Origin: an uncultured Bacilli bacterium
GTDB taxonomy: Bacteria; Bacillota_I; Bacilli_A; RF39; UBA660
Reading direction: 5' to 3'
Assembly: GCA_934167885.1 (NCBI GenBank)
Contig: CAKPMB010000007.1
Span: 1-64,000, forward strand
Length of the DNA: 64,000 nucleotides
The position numbers and the translations under genes are program-made. This document shows positions 24,961 to 33,848 of this stretch, piece after piece. Every line of letters starts with the position of its first letter. Position 1 is the stretch's first letter. A model generated the notes under the pieces. That model had not been told where the DNA came from, did not search any database, and saw nothing but the letters and a program-made list of their open reading frames with translations.

Positions 24961-25665
24961 CTAACTTAAATATTCAATTAATACTGGACCTAAAATTAAT
25001 AACAACAATAGTGGTATAAAAAAGATAACTGATATAATACTAATTTTAAGAGGCATTTTTGCTATCTGTGCTCTTGTTTTTAATATTTTCTTATCACGTA
25101 GATAATCCACTTGATTATTTAAAGTATCAACAATACTATTTCCAAAGGAAACTGATTCAGAAATATTTAAAATAATATTATTAATAATATTACTTGGTAT
25201 TCGCTCTTTAAGACGAGTTAGAGACTCATTCAAAGACTTACCATAAGAAACCTCTTCCATTACCTTTTGAAACTCCCTCGATAAATCACTATCAATACTT
25301 GAAGAAGTTATCATAATTGCATTATGTAAGTTATTACCAGATTCAACCGATAAAGACAAAACTTCAAAAAAGAACATTGCTTCATTTTCGAGTTTATTTT
25401 TACGCTTCTTTATCTTAGAATCAAGTATAATTTTTGGTAATAAATAATAATACAAACCAACAATTATTGGACTTAATATATATCCCAAGTCATTAGTATA
25501 CAATATTACAAAAAATATTACAATACTAGTTACAAGGCGCATATTTAAAAATTTTAAAACACTATTAAAGTCTTCATCGCCAAGTAACCTAAAACGTTTT
25601 TCAATATCACTTATCGAGTATTTACTATATATTTTCTTAGTAATTTTAATTGTTCTATCATTCAT
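24961..25665 (-). CDS. tadC: TadC-like pilus assembly membrane protein
   Basis: 234 residues. A T2SS-F domain with its helical repeat: FFFEVLSLSVESGNNLHNAI, then EFQKVMEEVSYGKSLNESLT, flanked by hydrophobic segments near residues 47-85 and at the C-terminus. TadB and TadC form the inner-membrane platform on which the TadA ATPase drives pilus assembly. The start is 3 bp after tadB stops, and yebC follows after 11 bp. Confidence 0.85.
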   Translation of the reverse strand: MNDRTIKITKKIYSKYSISDIEKRFRLLGDEDFNSVLKFLNMRLVTSIVIFFVILYTNDLGYILSPIIVGLYYYLLPKIILDSKIKKRKNKLENEAMFFFEVLSLSVESGNNLHNAIMITSSSIDSDLSREFQKVMEEVSYGKSLNESLTRLKERIPSNIINNIILNISESVSFGNSIVDTLNNQVDYLRDKKILKTRAQIAKMPLKISIISVIFFIPLLLLLILGPVLIEYLS

Positions 25666-25668
25666 ATG

Positions 25669-26673
25669 CTACTCCTTTATCTTTACAATTTTTTTAACTG
25701 TTACAATATACATACAATAAATAAATATAATAACAAATACAATTAAATAGCCTAATACACTACTAAATAAAGGAGCGAAATAACTAGGATCTAGTAAGTA
25801 AATTATAAATATGAAAATTACAGGAACACACATTAAAACTTTATATAAGAATTTAGATGCAGCCGTTAAATTTTTTAATTCTTTATCTAACTTACGATTA
25901 CTAAACATTGTTTTTTCAATAGATGAAAATACTTTAACAATATTGCCACCCGTTTTGTTTAAAATAGTAAGCGAGGTGCTTATATATTTTAATTCATCTA
26001 GTTGAACGCGTTCTAACAATCTATCAAAGACTTCCTCAATTGTTAGACCATATTTTAAATCAATTAACATTTTTTGAAATTCTTCTTTTAATGGACCATC
26101 TATTTCTTCACTCACAATTTTCATTGTTTGCATTATACTTCTTCCAGACTTAAAGCAATTATTCATAATTGTTATCGATTGAAATAAATCATTTTCCATT
26201 TCATTTCGAATAATCATTTTACGACTTAATAAAAGCACATCTGGTGTGAAAAAGCCTACAATAAATGTTAATAAAACACTTAGAAAACTAATTGAACTTG
26301 ATTGTAAAATATCAGATAAAATAACTAAGATTAGTAATAGAAAGATGGCTAAGAATTTAGCAACCACATAATTCATTTCATTAGAATTTGGTTTTTTCTT
26401 TTTATCAACATATTTTATATATTTCTTAGAATAATCGGTTAAAACTTTAGATTTACTCAATATCTTTGCCAATCTTTCTTGAATTTTATAATAAGTTAAA
26501 ACAACGTTATCAAAAATACTATGTTCTACTTTAAGAGATTCAATCGAATATTTACCTAACCTTTTATTTAATTTATCTATTTTCTTTTCTTCAACAAACC
26601 ATTTAATAATTATGCCAATAATTAAAATTAAGGCGATATTTACAATTATTTTAATACTATTATATATTGACAT
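25669..26673 (-). CDS. tadB: TadB-like pilus assembly membrane protein
   Basis: 334 residues. An N-terminal TM helix, two hydrophobic helices near 110-150, the T2SS-F domain (FQSITIMNNCFKSGRSIMQT; ISTSLTILNKTGGNIVKVFS) and two C-terminal TM helices. It pairs with TadC as the membrane platform of the Tad pilus. The gene lies 17 bp after tadA and 3 bp before tadC. Confidence 0.87.
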   Translation of the reverse strand: MSIYNSIKIIVNIALILIIGIIIKWFVEEKKIDKLNKRLGKYSIESLKVEHSIFDNVVLTYYKIQERLAKILSKSKVLTDYSKKYIKYVDKKKKPNSNEMNYVVAKFLAIFLLLILVILSDILQSSSISFLSVLLTFIVGFFTPDVLLLSRKMIIRNEMENDLFQSITIMNNCFKSGRSIMQTMKIVSEEIDGPLKEEFQKMLIDLKYGLTIEEVFDRLLERVQLDELKYISTSLTILNKTGGNIVKVFSSIEKTMFSNRKLDKELKNLTAASKFLYKVLMCVPVIFIFIIYLLDPSYFAPLFSSVLGYLIVFVIIFIYCMYIVTVKKIVKIKE

Positions 26674-26690
26674 AACTTAATTCCTCTTTT

Positions 26691-28040
26691 CTATTTTTTA
26701 ATACTTTTATGAGATTTAAAGATATCTATAATATCTTCATAAAACCCACGGCTTTCAATTTTTTTTAAAACTGTTGGGGTATAATTATCTTTATAAAATT
26801 CACCATCAACTTCTCCCGATCCGGTTAAGCCTATTTGTTTAAAGCCAAATATTTGTTTTATATTTAATTCACCATCTTGAAGACCAACTACTTCATTAAT
26901 AGAGGTTATTTTACGGCGACCATCGGTTAATCTATCAATATGCACAATAATATCAATAGCACTGGCTATATAGTCTCTTATGGCCCGAATTGGAATATTC
27001 ATCTCCCCCATTAAAACCATGGTTTCCAAACGATTCATAGCATCAAGAGGACTATTTGCATGGAGTGTTGTCAAGCTTCCTTCATGACCAGTATTCATAG
27101 CTTGTAACATATCAAAAGCTTCCGCACCACGAACTTCACCAACAATAATACGATCAGGTCGCATTCTCAAAGAGTTACGCACCAAGTCACGAATTGTAAC
27201 TAAACCTTTAGCATCATAATTTGTTTGTCTTGTTTCAAGTGATATAACATGATTTTGTTTTAAACGTAATTCAGCCGCATCTTCAATGGTGATAATACGT
27301 TCATCATGTGAAATAAAACTTGATAAAATATTTAATACCGTTGTTTTACCACTACCAGTTCCACCACAAACAATAATATTTAACTTTGACTTAACACTAG
27401 TTTCTAGAAATCTAGCCATATCAATAGTTAATGTGCCATTTCTAATTAAATCATCTATACTATTTAAATTATCACGAAACTTTCTAATTGTTAAAACAGG
27501 CCCTTTTAGAGATAATGGTGGAATAATAGCATTAATTCTTGAACCATCAGGAAGACGTGAATCAACCATTGGATTTATAGTATCAATAGTTTTACCAAGT
27601 GGTTGCACCATTTTTTGAATAATACGCAAAATATGTTCTTCATTTATGAAACTAACCGTATCATCACGAACAATCTTACCATCTATTTCAACATAAACTT
27701 CCGAAGGTCCATTAACCATTATTTCTGTAATATTTTTATCATTTAAAAGTTCATTTATTGGACCATATCCATTAATCTCATTATCAATAAGATTAAATAT
27801 ATGGCTTCTTTCTAAGTTAGTTAAATCATACCCTTTTAAAGCCGCATCAATCTCATCATTTATATACTCTTCAAGATTTTTAGAGTTGGGCGTTGTATTA
27901 TCAATAATATTTTGAATTATCTTTTGTCTTAAATTATCAAGCAAAACTTTATCATTAAAAATACCATAATCTTTTACAGCCTCCATATTAAGACTTTCAA
28001 AAGATACATTAAATTCCTCAGCTAAGGTTTTCTTATTCAT
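26691..28040 (-). CDS. tadA: TadA/CpaF pilus assembly ATPase
   Basis: 449 residues. N-terminal domain with [15 protein letters not shown] and [20 protein letters not shown], Walker [10 protein letters not shown] (226-234), Asp box [31 protein letters not shown], and a His-box LTTLHANSP. All are diagnostic for the CpaF branch of secretion ATPases. As a hexamer it powers pilin extrusion through TadB/TadC. It overlaps the CpaE-like gene by 8 bp. Confidence 0.95.
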   Translation of the reverse strand: MNKKTLAEEFNVSFESLNMEAVKDYGIFNDKVLLDNLRQKIIQNIIDNTTPNSKNLEEYINDEIDAALKGYDLTNLERSHIFNLIDNEINGYGPINELLNDKNITEIMVNGPSEVYVEIDGKIVRDDTVSFINEEHILRIIQKMVQPLGKTIDTINPMVDSRLPDGSRINAIIPPLSLKGPVLTIRKFRDNLNSIDDLIRNGTLTIDMARFLETSVKSKLNIIVCGGTGSGKTTVLNILSSFISHDERIITIEDAAELRLKQNHVISLETRQTNYDAKGLVTIRDLVRNSLRMRPDRIIVGEVRGAEAFDMLQAMNTGHEGSLTTLHANSPLDAMNRLETMVLMGEMNIPIRAIRDYIASAIDIIVHIDRLTDGRRKITSINEVVGLQDGELNIKQIFGFKQIGLTGSGEVDGEFYKDNYTPTVLKKIESRGFYEDIIDIFKSHKSIKK

Positions 28041-28797
28041 CTACTCCTCCTACTAAGTCTTTAGCAATTAATAATAATCGTTCATAATCCTTTTTATTAT
28101 TAAAAGACAACTTCTTATTTAATATTAAAATATCACCATCCATAATATAACGATCAATATTTTTGATATAAAAACTTTTATTTAATGTATAATCAATATT
28201 TCTATTTATAACACTCTTAATATCAAATAACGAAAAATAGCCTTTATCTAAAGAGAAAGAATTATTTAAAATTATTTTAACATTATCTTTTTTTATATCA
28301 TCAAAAATGGCCATCATACTTTTGGTATTCGCTAAATCAATTGGATCATTACTAATCATATAAGCAATAACATCTGAGTTATCTAAAGCTACAATTTTAG
28401 TATCAGCTAAAACATGGGTTGTATCTAGTAAAATAACATCAAAACGTGATTTATATATATTAATAATTTGTTCAATAAAACGATTCTCAATCTTACTACC
28501 TTGTCTTGGATCTTTACATGATGGTAAAATATAAACATTCTCATTATACTGGCATAAATAGTCATAGGCATCATGATAACGATTGTTCATAATGTCATCA
28601 ACTAAATTATAAATTGTTTTACCTTCTTTTAAATTAAGCGAAACAGCAACTCCACCTGCATAAAGGTCCATATCAATAACAAGCGTCTTAAGTCCCATTA
28701 AATGATACATACCAGCTAAATTAAGCGTAAATACTGTTTTGCCAATACCACCCTTACTAGAAGTAACAGTGATAACTTTTCCCATTTTTATCTTCAT
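28033..28797 (-). CDS. CpaE/TadZ-like MinD-family ATPase
   Basis: 254 residues. A deviant Walker A KGGIGKT (15-21), LVIDMDLYAGG and VILLDTTHV mark the MinD/ParA class. CpaE/TadZ proteins position the Tad apparatus at the cell surface; this one lacks the N-terminal receiver-like domain of proteobacterial CpaE, as is common in Gram-positive Tad loci. GAGG is 5 nt before ATG 28797. Context (immediately upstream of tadA, overlapping it) decides the role. Confidence 0.82.
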   Translation of the reverse strand: MKIKMGKVITVTSSKGGIGKTVFTLNLAGMYHLMGLKTLVIDMDLYAGGVAVSLNLKEGKTIYNLVDDIMNNRYHDAYDYLCQYNENVYILPSCKDPRQGSKIENRFIEQIINIYKSRFDVILLDTTHVLADTKIVALDNSDVIAYMISNDPIDLANTKSMMAIFDDIKKDNVKIILNNSFSLDKGYFSLFDIKSVINRNIDYTLNKSFYIKNIDRYIMDGDILILNKKLSFNNKKDYERLLLIAKDLVGGVDE

Positions 28798-28805
28798 AAT
28801 GACCT

Positions 28806-29300
28806 CTATTCTACTAAATCATATCTTGTCTTTTTAGAACTTAATAAGACATTCTTCTTAGTATCAATTAATAAATAACTACGTGTTTTTCTTTTGCCAT
28901 AAAGCATAACAACCACTACTTCTGTATCTTTTTTAATTTTTTTATAAACAGGATATTTAACATCTAAAAAATTATTATCAAGACCTTCAATCATAACATC
29001 ATAATAATATAAATCAGATGGTTCACATGATAATACTTTACTTTCAAAGCATGTTATAGAACCAGTTTGCAAATAATTATGATATATAAGCGGATATATA
29101 ACAACGACAAAGACTAAAATGATTAAACCAATCATAAATATATACAAATAGGCAAAATCACCTGTTATAATCATACATGTTAAAAATGGTAACAAAATAC
29201 CAAAAACATAAAACATTTCCAAAAGTGGAAAAGGTCCACGCAAATGTCCTTTTAATAGGATATCACGTTCATTATCATTAATTTTTCTTATTTTTTTCAT
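28806..29300 (-). CDS. Small membrane protein of the Tad operon
   Basis: 164 residues. Two or three hydrophobic helices (about 28-75, including FVFGILLPF-like and IFMIGLIILVFVVVIYPLIY stretches) are followed by a soluble C-terminal domain of about 80 residues, beta-rich, facing the cytoplasm or exterior. No family recognised. It lies 8 bp upstream of the CpaE-like gene and 7 bp downstream of the second TadE-like gene, so it is very likely part of the pilus apparatus. Confidence 0.6.
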   Translation of the reverse strand: MKKIRKINDNERDILLKGHLRGPFPLLEMFYVFGILLPFLTCMIITGDFAYLYIFMIGLIILVFVVVIYPLIYHNYLQTGSITCFESKVLSCEPSDLYYYDVMIEGLDNNFLDVKYPVYKKIKKDTEVVVVMLYGKRKTRSYLLIDTKKNVLLSSKKTRYDLVE

Positions 29301-29307
29301 CCTAACC

Positions 29308-29670
29308 TCATTCTTTCGTTATCTTCTTGTCAACATAATTGCCAACAAATTGAGTTTTAACTCTATAATAACTATTATTTAATATTTTGCCAAATATACT
29401 TTTAAAAGAAATATCAACCGATATAGTTATCGTTTCTTCATCTATACTAATACTTTTACATACAATGTCATTCTTTTTAAAAACATCTTCAATTTCACTT
29501 TCATTACGAATTTCTTTATCCAAAATAATCATCAAATTACTTTCAACGATATTTAAAACATGACTTTTTTGATAATTAACATATGCCGTATCAATAAAAT
29601 ATGCAATAAAGCCAACAATTAAAGGCAAAATCAAAACAAATAATACAAGACTTTGTCCTTTATTATTCAT
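29308..29670 (-). CDS. TadE-like pseudopilin, second copy
   Basis: 120 residues. MNNKGQSLVLFVLILPLIVG is the TadE N-terminus: a short polar leader then a long hydrophobic helix that enters the pseudopilus core. About 90 extracellular residues follow. Start ATG 29670, matching the leader of its neighbour; it overlaps the end of the first TadE-like gene by 8 bp. The leader has no acidic residue at position +5 of the hydrophobic stretch (L instead of E), unlike the first copy, which could affect processing. Confidence 0.75.
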   Translation of the reverse strand: MNNKGQSLVLFVLILPLIVGFIAYFIDTAYVNYQKSHVLNIVESNLMIILDKEIRNESEIEDVFKKNDIVCKSISIDEETITISVDISFKSIFGKILNNSYYRVKTQFVGNYVDKKITKE

Positions 29671-29998
29671 AAATGACACTTCTTTCAACAACAACATTCT
29701 CACTAATAACCCTTTTAATACCAGGTGTTACTAAATCTAATTTAGTATTTAATTTAACATGAGCGTATTTATCATAAGTTATTGATATATCAATTTTATA
29801 GCTGTCATCTTTAATAAATTCTTTAATCTCATCAATATTTTTCTCTTCTTTAACCATCATTGAAACATCATTCATCATACCTTCTAAATGATTCTTGCAT
29901 AAAATTACACGCCCTACATCAAGGGATGCAAATACCAAGTAAATAAATACTGGCAATATTAATACAAATTCAACTAAAGCTTGTCCTTTTCTATTCAC
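29663..29998 (-). CDS. TadE-like pseudopilin, first copy
   Basis: 111 residues. VNRKGQALVEFVLILPVFIY is a canonical TadE leader and helix with the conserved Glu after G-Q-A-L-V, then a soluble domain of about 80 residues ending VERSVIYE. TadE proteins are minor pseudopilins cleaved by the Tad peptidase. Start GTG 29998, preceded by GGGGTGG at 4 nt. It is the first gene of the Tad operon; an extended -10 (TGGTATACT, 30030-30022) lies 24 bp upstream. No Flp major pilin or TadV peptidase gene is in the window. Confidence 0.8.
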   Translation of the reverse strand: MNRKGQALVEFVLILPVFIYLVFASLDVGRVILCKNHLEGMMNDVSMMVKEEKNIDEIKEFIKDDSYKIDISITYDKYAHVKLNTKLDLVTPGIKRVISENVVVERSVIYE

Positions 29999-30021
29999 TA
30001 TGCCACCCCTATTATAGATAA

Positions 30022-30030
30022 AGTATACCA
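30022..30030 (-). promoter_or_regulatory. Probable promoter of the Tad operon
   Basis: Extended -10 TGGTATACT on the minus strand; the -35 region is only T-rich. It lies 24 bp before the first TadE gene. Confidence 0.45.
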
Positions 30031-30097
30031 CATAACTTCAAAGAAAAAAAGTATTCCATAAAAATTAATAAATAATCTTGTATAATAAAAATGTAAA

Positions 30098-30125
30098 CAA
30101 AAAAGAACTAAAATTCTTAGTCCTT
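30098..30125 (-). terminator. Terminator of the five-paralog array
   Basis: Minus-strand AAGGACTAA - GAATT - TTAGTTCTT (9 bp, one G-T pair) followed by T6, 15 bp after the last array gene. Confidence 0.75.
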
Positions 30126-30196
30126 TCAACAAATCAAAATTATTTTATATAATCTTTTAACGAAATTTCTGTTCCATCTTTAGTAATGGCGTATGG
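30121..30196 (-). repeat. 76-bp repeat, copy 1 (end of array paralog 5)
   Basis: Matches 31541-31616 at 74 of 76 positions by eye. It spans the gene 3' end (coding ITKDGTEISLKDYIK) and the DNA just after the stop, while the rest of the two genes has diverged, suggesting gene conversion or recent recombination. Confidence 0.85.
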
Positions 30197-30796
30197 AATA
30201 TTTTTGTAATTATTTTCAACAACAGATACTATATCCTTAAGGTTATTAACATTCTTTATATTGACTTCACCCTTTTTATATAAATCACTTACATAAAAAT
30301 ATGATAAAGTTCTATCATCTTTTATGAAGACAAAAATATCAGTTTTTCCAGAAGTAGAAGCATAATCATGAATGTAATAAGCTGTCATAATATGATCAAA
30401 TTTATATGCACTTATTGTAAAATCACCGCCATCGCGAAATGATTCTCCCTTTAACGTATAACTTTTACATCTACTTTGAAATTTTAAAAGACTATTTTTT
30501 GTAGCATTGTCATTATACACATTTTCAGGATATACAGTTACATAAGCATTTCCATCCACATCAACATATACCCTCGAATATTGTCCTGCACCATAAACCC
30601 ATTGAAGTTGTTGCCTTTTTATTAAATTATTTTTTATGGCACTATTATCATTATTTGTGTTATTGTTTTTATTATCAACGATTTCATTATTTTTCTTATT
30701 CAAACATTTATCATAAACAATAAAACCGCCTAGACCAAGAACTAAAATAAATAAGATTATTACTAAAACAATTAAACCAGTATTTTTCTTTTCCAT
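30140..30796 (-). CDS. Array paralog 5: TM-anchored extracellular protein
   Basis: 218 residues. It opens MEKKNTGLIVLVIILFILVL, a short cytoplasmic stub and one TM helix, then an Asn/Asp/Lys-rich linker (about 35-55). The extracellular domain of ~160 residues has the array signatures VDVDGNAYVTV, KDDRTLSYFYVSDLYKKGEV, NLKDIVSVVENN and YAITKDGTEISLKDYIK at the end. No Cys-lipobox, so it is a membrane-anchored rather than a lipid-anchored protein. The 3' end is nearly identical in DNA to that of the 31560 gene. Function unknown; the domain has the short beta-turn repeats of secreted binding proteins. Confidence 0.75.
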   Translation of the reverse strand: MEKKNTGLIVLVIILFILVLGLGGFIVYDKCLNKKNNEIVDNKNNNTNNDNSAIKNNLIKRQQLQWVYGAGQYSRVYVDVDGNAYVTVYPENVYNDNATKNSLLKFQSRCKSYTLKGESFRDGGDFTISAYKFDHIMTAYYIHDYASTSGKTDIFVFIKDDRTLSYFYVSDLYKKGEVNIKNVNNLKDIVSVVENNYKNIPYAITKDGTEISLKDYIK

Positions 30797-30847
30797 TTTT
30801 TTACTCCCTTTAACAATTATTTTTATATTAAGTTATAAGCACTAATT

Positions 30848-31531
30848 TTAATATTCAGTTATATATTTTTCTAAAAGTATCTCAGTTCCATCTGAAGTAA
30901 TAGCATATGGTTCACTATAGTTTCTAACAATTGATACCACATTTTTTAAGCCATCAAGCTCTTTATAAAATATCTCACCACCAAAATATATGTGATTAGG
31001 CATAAAGAACGAAACAGTTCCATTTTCTTTAACAAAGGCAACCATCTCATAATTATCAACATCGCCTATATCTACAGAATATGCTGTTAAAACTTTATCA
31101 GTTAACTTATAAGCATTTATAGTTACCTTTTCATCAGATTTAGAATTATTACCATAAACTTTAAAAGAATAATTTTGAGTCATTTTCTTAAACTTTGCAA
31201 CCATTTCTTTCTGATGTTCTGCACCAGCATTACCATTAAAATTGGCATCAGATTTCAAAGAAACGTAAGCATTTCCTTCAACATCCACCCAAATATTAAA
31301 ATATTCTATATCACTAATAAGTTGAACTTCCTTGCGGTTGGCTAAACTATATTTATAAATAGTATCATCATTAGTAGAGCTATTGTTATTTTGATTATTA
31401 TCATCTTTTTCAGTAATATTATCATTTTTATTATTTAAAACTCTATCATAAATAACAATACCACCTAAACCTAAAACTAAAAGCAATAAAATTACTATAA
31501 ATACAATTAACCCAGTATTTTTCTTTTCCAT
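30848..31531 (-). CDS. Array paralog 4: TM-anchored extracellular protein
   Basis: 227 residues: MEKKNTGLIVFIVILLLLVL, an Asn/Asp-rich linker to about residue 55, and the shared domain (IWVDVEGNAYVSL, ENGTVSFFMPNHIYFGGEIF, LKNVVSIV, YAITSDGTEILLEKYI). The start is at ATG 31531, where the anchor begins as in its relatives and AAAGGAG is upstream. It is the most divergent of the set in its last residues (ITEY). Same role as the others is presumed. Confidence 0.75.
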   Translation of the reverse strand: MEKKNTGLIVFIVILLLLVLGLGGIVIYDRVLNNKNDNITEKDDNNQNNNSSTNDDTIYKYSLANRKEVQLISDIEYFNIWVDVEGNAYVSLKSDANFNGNAGAEHQKEMVAKFKKMTQNYSFKVYGNNSKSDEKVTINAYKLTDKVLTAYSVDIGDVDNYEMVAFVKENGTVSFFMPNHIYFGGEIFYKELDGLKNVVSIVRNYSEPYAITSDGTEILLEKYITEY

Positions 31532-31540
31532 TTTTCTAAC

Positions 31541-31616
31541 TCCTTTCAACAAATCATAATTATTTTATATAATCTTTTAACGAAATTTCTGTTCCATCTT
31601 TAGTAATGGCATATGG
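31541..31616 (-). repeat. 76-bp repeat, copy 2 (end of array paralog 3)
   Basis: Partner of 30121-30196 with two differences (A/T at 30137/31557 and G/A at 30191/31611). Confidence 0.85.
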
Positions 31617-32180
31617 CGAATACAAAAAGTTGCTTCCAGATACAGAAACAGCATCTTTAACATTAGAAATATTTTTTAATTTTAAAAATTCTTCACTTGC
31701 TATGTCATCATAAAAATATGATAAAGTGCCATCTTTCTTCAAAAAGATGAAGTGATGACCTGAATTATAAACGCTTAATACATTACTAACATTTAACTTA
31801 TACCCAGTAATTGTATTTTCATTATTACTATTGACATAACCATTAATGTTATATTTCATAGAATTTTTTTCAAATTGAAGCAAATTACTTTTTATAACTT
31901 TTGCATCATAATTATTATCATCTATATTTGGTTTTTTAGGCATCAAAACATAAGCATTTCCAAGTGTATCAACAAGAACATTCACATCATCACCATTAAC
32001 AATTTGAACATCCTTCATTTCTTTTAATTCTACTTTTACATTATTATTTTCATTATCATTGTTATTTTTGTTATTTTTTTCTTTAAAAACTTTATCATAC
32101 GTAATAAAACCACCTAAACCTAAAACTAAAAGTGATAAAATTACTATAAAGACAATTAAACTAGTATTTTTCTTTTCCAT
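31560..32180 (-). CDS. Array paralog 3: TM-anchored extracellular protein
   Basis: 206 residues: MEKKNTSLIVFIVILSLLVL anchor, linker of about 20 Asn/Glu/Lys, then the shared domain (NVLVDTLGNAYVLM, KKDGTLSYFYDDIASEEFLK, NVKDAVSVSG, YAITKDGTEISLKDYIK). It is the shortest member. The spacing of 28 bp to the next array gene (30848-31531) and of 36 bp to the previous one, with an AAGGAG-type RBS before each gene, indicates one polycistronic transcript. Confidence 0.75.
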   Translation of the reverse strand: MEKKNTSLIVFIVILSLLVLGLGGFITYDKVFKEKNNKNNNDNENNNVKVELKEMKDVQIVNGDDVNVLVDTLGNAYVLMPKKPNIDDNNYDAKVIKSNLLQFEKNSMKYNINGYVNSNNENTITGYKLNVSNVLSVYNSGHHFIFLKKDGTLSYFYDDIASEEFLKLKNISNVKDAVSVSGSNFLYSPYAITKDGTEISLKDYIK

Positions 32181-32216
32181 TTTTCTAACTCCTTATCATT
32201 TATTTTACAAAAGAAT

Positions 32217-32867
32217 TTATTTTATATAATCATTTAATGCAATCTTTTTTCCATCAAATGTAATAGCAAATGGCATACCAGTATATTGGTTATCACCAAT
32301 AGATATAACATTTTTTACGTTATCAATATTTTTTAAATTGAATTCGCCTTTATAATATATATCGTAAGTAGAAAAATATGATAAAGTACCATCTTTTCGT
32401 ATTAATATGCAATACTCTTTATTATCATTTTTACTATGAACAAAGTATGAAGCTAAAAAGTCATCACCTTGTATTTTATAAGCGTTTAAAGTATTTTCAT
32501 CTTCAAAACTATCATCTGATGCTTTAAGTGGCGTTTTCACATATGGAGATAAAGCTTTATCTAAATTATCTAAAATCTCTTTATCTATATGTTCTGTAGG
32601 TCCCCATTGAAGAATATAAGCACCACCATTTGTATCAACCATAGTAAGCAAGCAGTTATTGTCCGCACTTTGTTGAACATACTTTCTATTTAACAAACTA
32701 TACTTGTATAAAACATCGTTAGTGCCATCTTTATTATTATTTGTAATTGGCTTATCATCGTTTTTATTTTTTAAACATTTATCATAAACAATAAAACCAC
32801 CCAAACCTAAAACTAAAATAGATAGTATTACTGTTATAATAATCAATCCAGTATTTTTCTTTTCCAT
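32217..32867 (-). CDS. Array paralog 2: TM-anchored extracellular protein
   Basis: 216 residues: MEKKNTGLIIITVILSILVL anchor, charged linker, shared domain with TMVDTNGGAYILQWG, RKDGTLSYFSTYDIYYKGEF, NVKNVISIG and FAITFDGKKIALNDYIK. It differs from its neighbours by two Cys in the domain (NNCLLTMVD and KEYCILIRKD) that could form a disulfide. Confidence 0.75.
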   Translation of the reverse strand: MEKKNTGLIIITVILSILVLGLGGFIVYDKCLKNKNDDKPITNNNKDGTNDVLYKYSLLNRKYVQQSADNNCLLTMVDTNGGAYILQWGPTEHIDKEILDNLDKALSPYVKTPLKASDDSFEDENTLNAYKIQGDDFLASYFVHSKNDNKEYCILIRKDGTLSYFSTYDIYYKGEFNLKNIDNVKNVISIGDNQYTGMPFAITFDGKKIALNDYIK

Positions 32868-32893
32868 TTTCTAACTCCTTTTACCTTTTATTA

Positions 32894-33742
32894 TTAATTT
32901 TTAATATAATCATATAACTCTACTTCTTCACCATCTAAAGTAATAGCGTATAATCCTGAGCCTCCTCTATTGCGTGGAATAGATACAACATTCTTTAATC
33001 CATTAACATCTTTAACTTCTATATTTCCTGTAGCCATTATTTCTGATACAAAGAAATAAGATAATGTTCCATCTTCTTTTAAGAATATAAAGCAATTAGC
33101 AATACCATTACCATAATCAACAAAGTAAGCAGTTAAAACATTTTTAATATTTAATTTATATGAACTTAATGAATATGGGCCTGGCCCAGGAGTTGTATAA
33201 CCCTTAGGATAATAGTCTTTGAATGTTTTGACAAATTTAATTAAATTATTCTTTTTATCAACATCATCAATATTATTGCCAATATCTTCAGGATTGCCAA
33301 AAACAGTAACGAAAGCCTCACCATTAGTATCAACAACAACAGATAAAGGATCATATGAATCAATTACTTGAATATATTTTCTCTTTGATACATTGTATTT
33401 ATATTGATTTCCGGTTGGACAATCTTTATTAGTTTGTCCTCCAGTATTTTTGTCATCCTTTGTATTATCATCTTGTTTGTCATCATTATCAGTTTTGTTA
33501 TCATTATTATTTTTGTTATCAATAGTTTTATCATTGTTACTTAAAACCTTATCATAAACAATAAAGCCACTCAAACCTAAAACAAGAATAGATAAAATTA
33601 TAGCAAGCATTATAGCAAGCACAATCAAAGCTTTGTTATTTTGATTATCTTTTTTGTTTTCTTTTTTTACTTCTTCTTTAGTTTCAACTCTAGTTTCATT
33701 TACTTTAGTTTCATTAACTTCTTTTTTGTTTTCTTTTTCCAT
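32894..33742 (-). CDS. Array paralog 1: TM-anchored extracellular protein, long N-terminus
   Basis: 282 residues, first gene of the array. It has an extra cytoplasmic N-terminus of about 37 residues made of Lys/Glu/Val/Thr/Asn repeats (KEVNETKVNETRVETKEEVK), then a TM helix (AIMLAIILSILVLGLSGFIV), a long Asp/Asn/Lys linker and the shared domain (VVVDTNGEAFVTV, KEDGTLSYFFVSEIMATGNI, LKNVVSIPR, YAITLDGEEVELYDYIK). An extended -10 (TGTTATACT, 33774-33766) and AAAGGAG precede ATG 33742. It is probably the ancestral or lead copy. Confidence 0.75.
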   Translation of the reverse strand: MEKENKKEVNETKVNETRVETKEEVKKENKKDNQNNKALIVLAIMLAIILSILVLGLSGFIVYDKVLSNNDKTIDNKNNNDNKTDNDDKQDDNTKDDKNTGGQTNKDCPTGNQYKYNVSKRKYIQVIDSYDPLSVVVDTNGEAFVTVFGNPEDIGNNIDDVDKKNNLIKFVKTFKDYYPKGYTTPGPGPYSLSSYKLNIKNVLTAYFVDYGNGIANCFIFLKEDGTLSYFFVSEIMATGNIEVKDVNGLKNVVSIPRNRGGSGLYAITLDGEEVELYDYIKN

Positions 33743-33765
33743 TTCTAACTCCTTTTACTATATAA

Positions 33766-33774
33766 GTATAACAT
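33766..33774 (-). promoter_or_regulatory. Extended -10 promoter of the paralog array
   Basis: Minus-strand TGTTATACT, 23 bp before ATG 33742; no clear -35. The next upstream gene is uvrC, ending at 33849. Confidence 0.5.
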
Positions 33775-33848
33775 ATTAAAATTTGTATGAACCAATAATT
33801 TGATTATTATCATTATTTTTTTTAATATTTACATTTTAATTGGGCATT

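Noticed and set aside
30140..33742. Regularly repeated segments considered as a CRISPR or satellite array
   Set aside because: The repeats are whole genes with ATG, anchors and stops; there are no short equal repeats with unique spacers.
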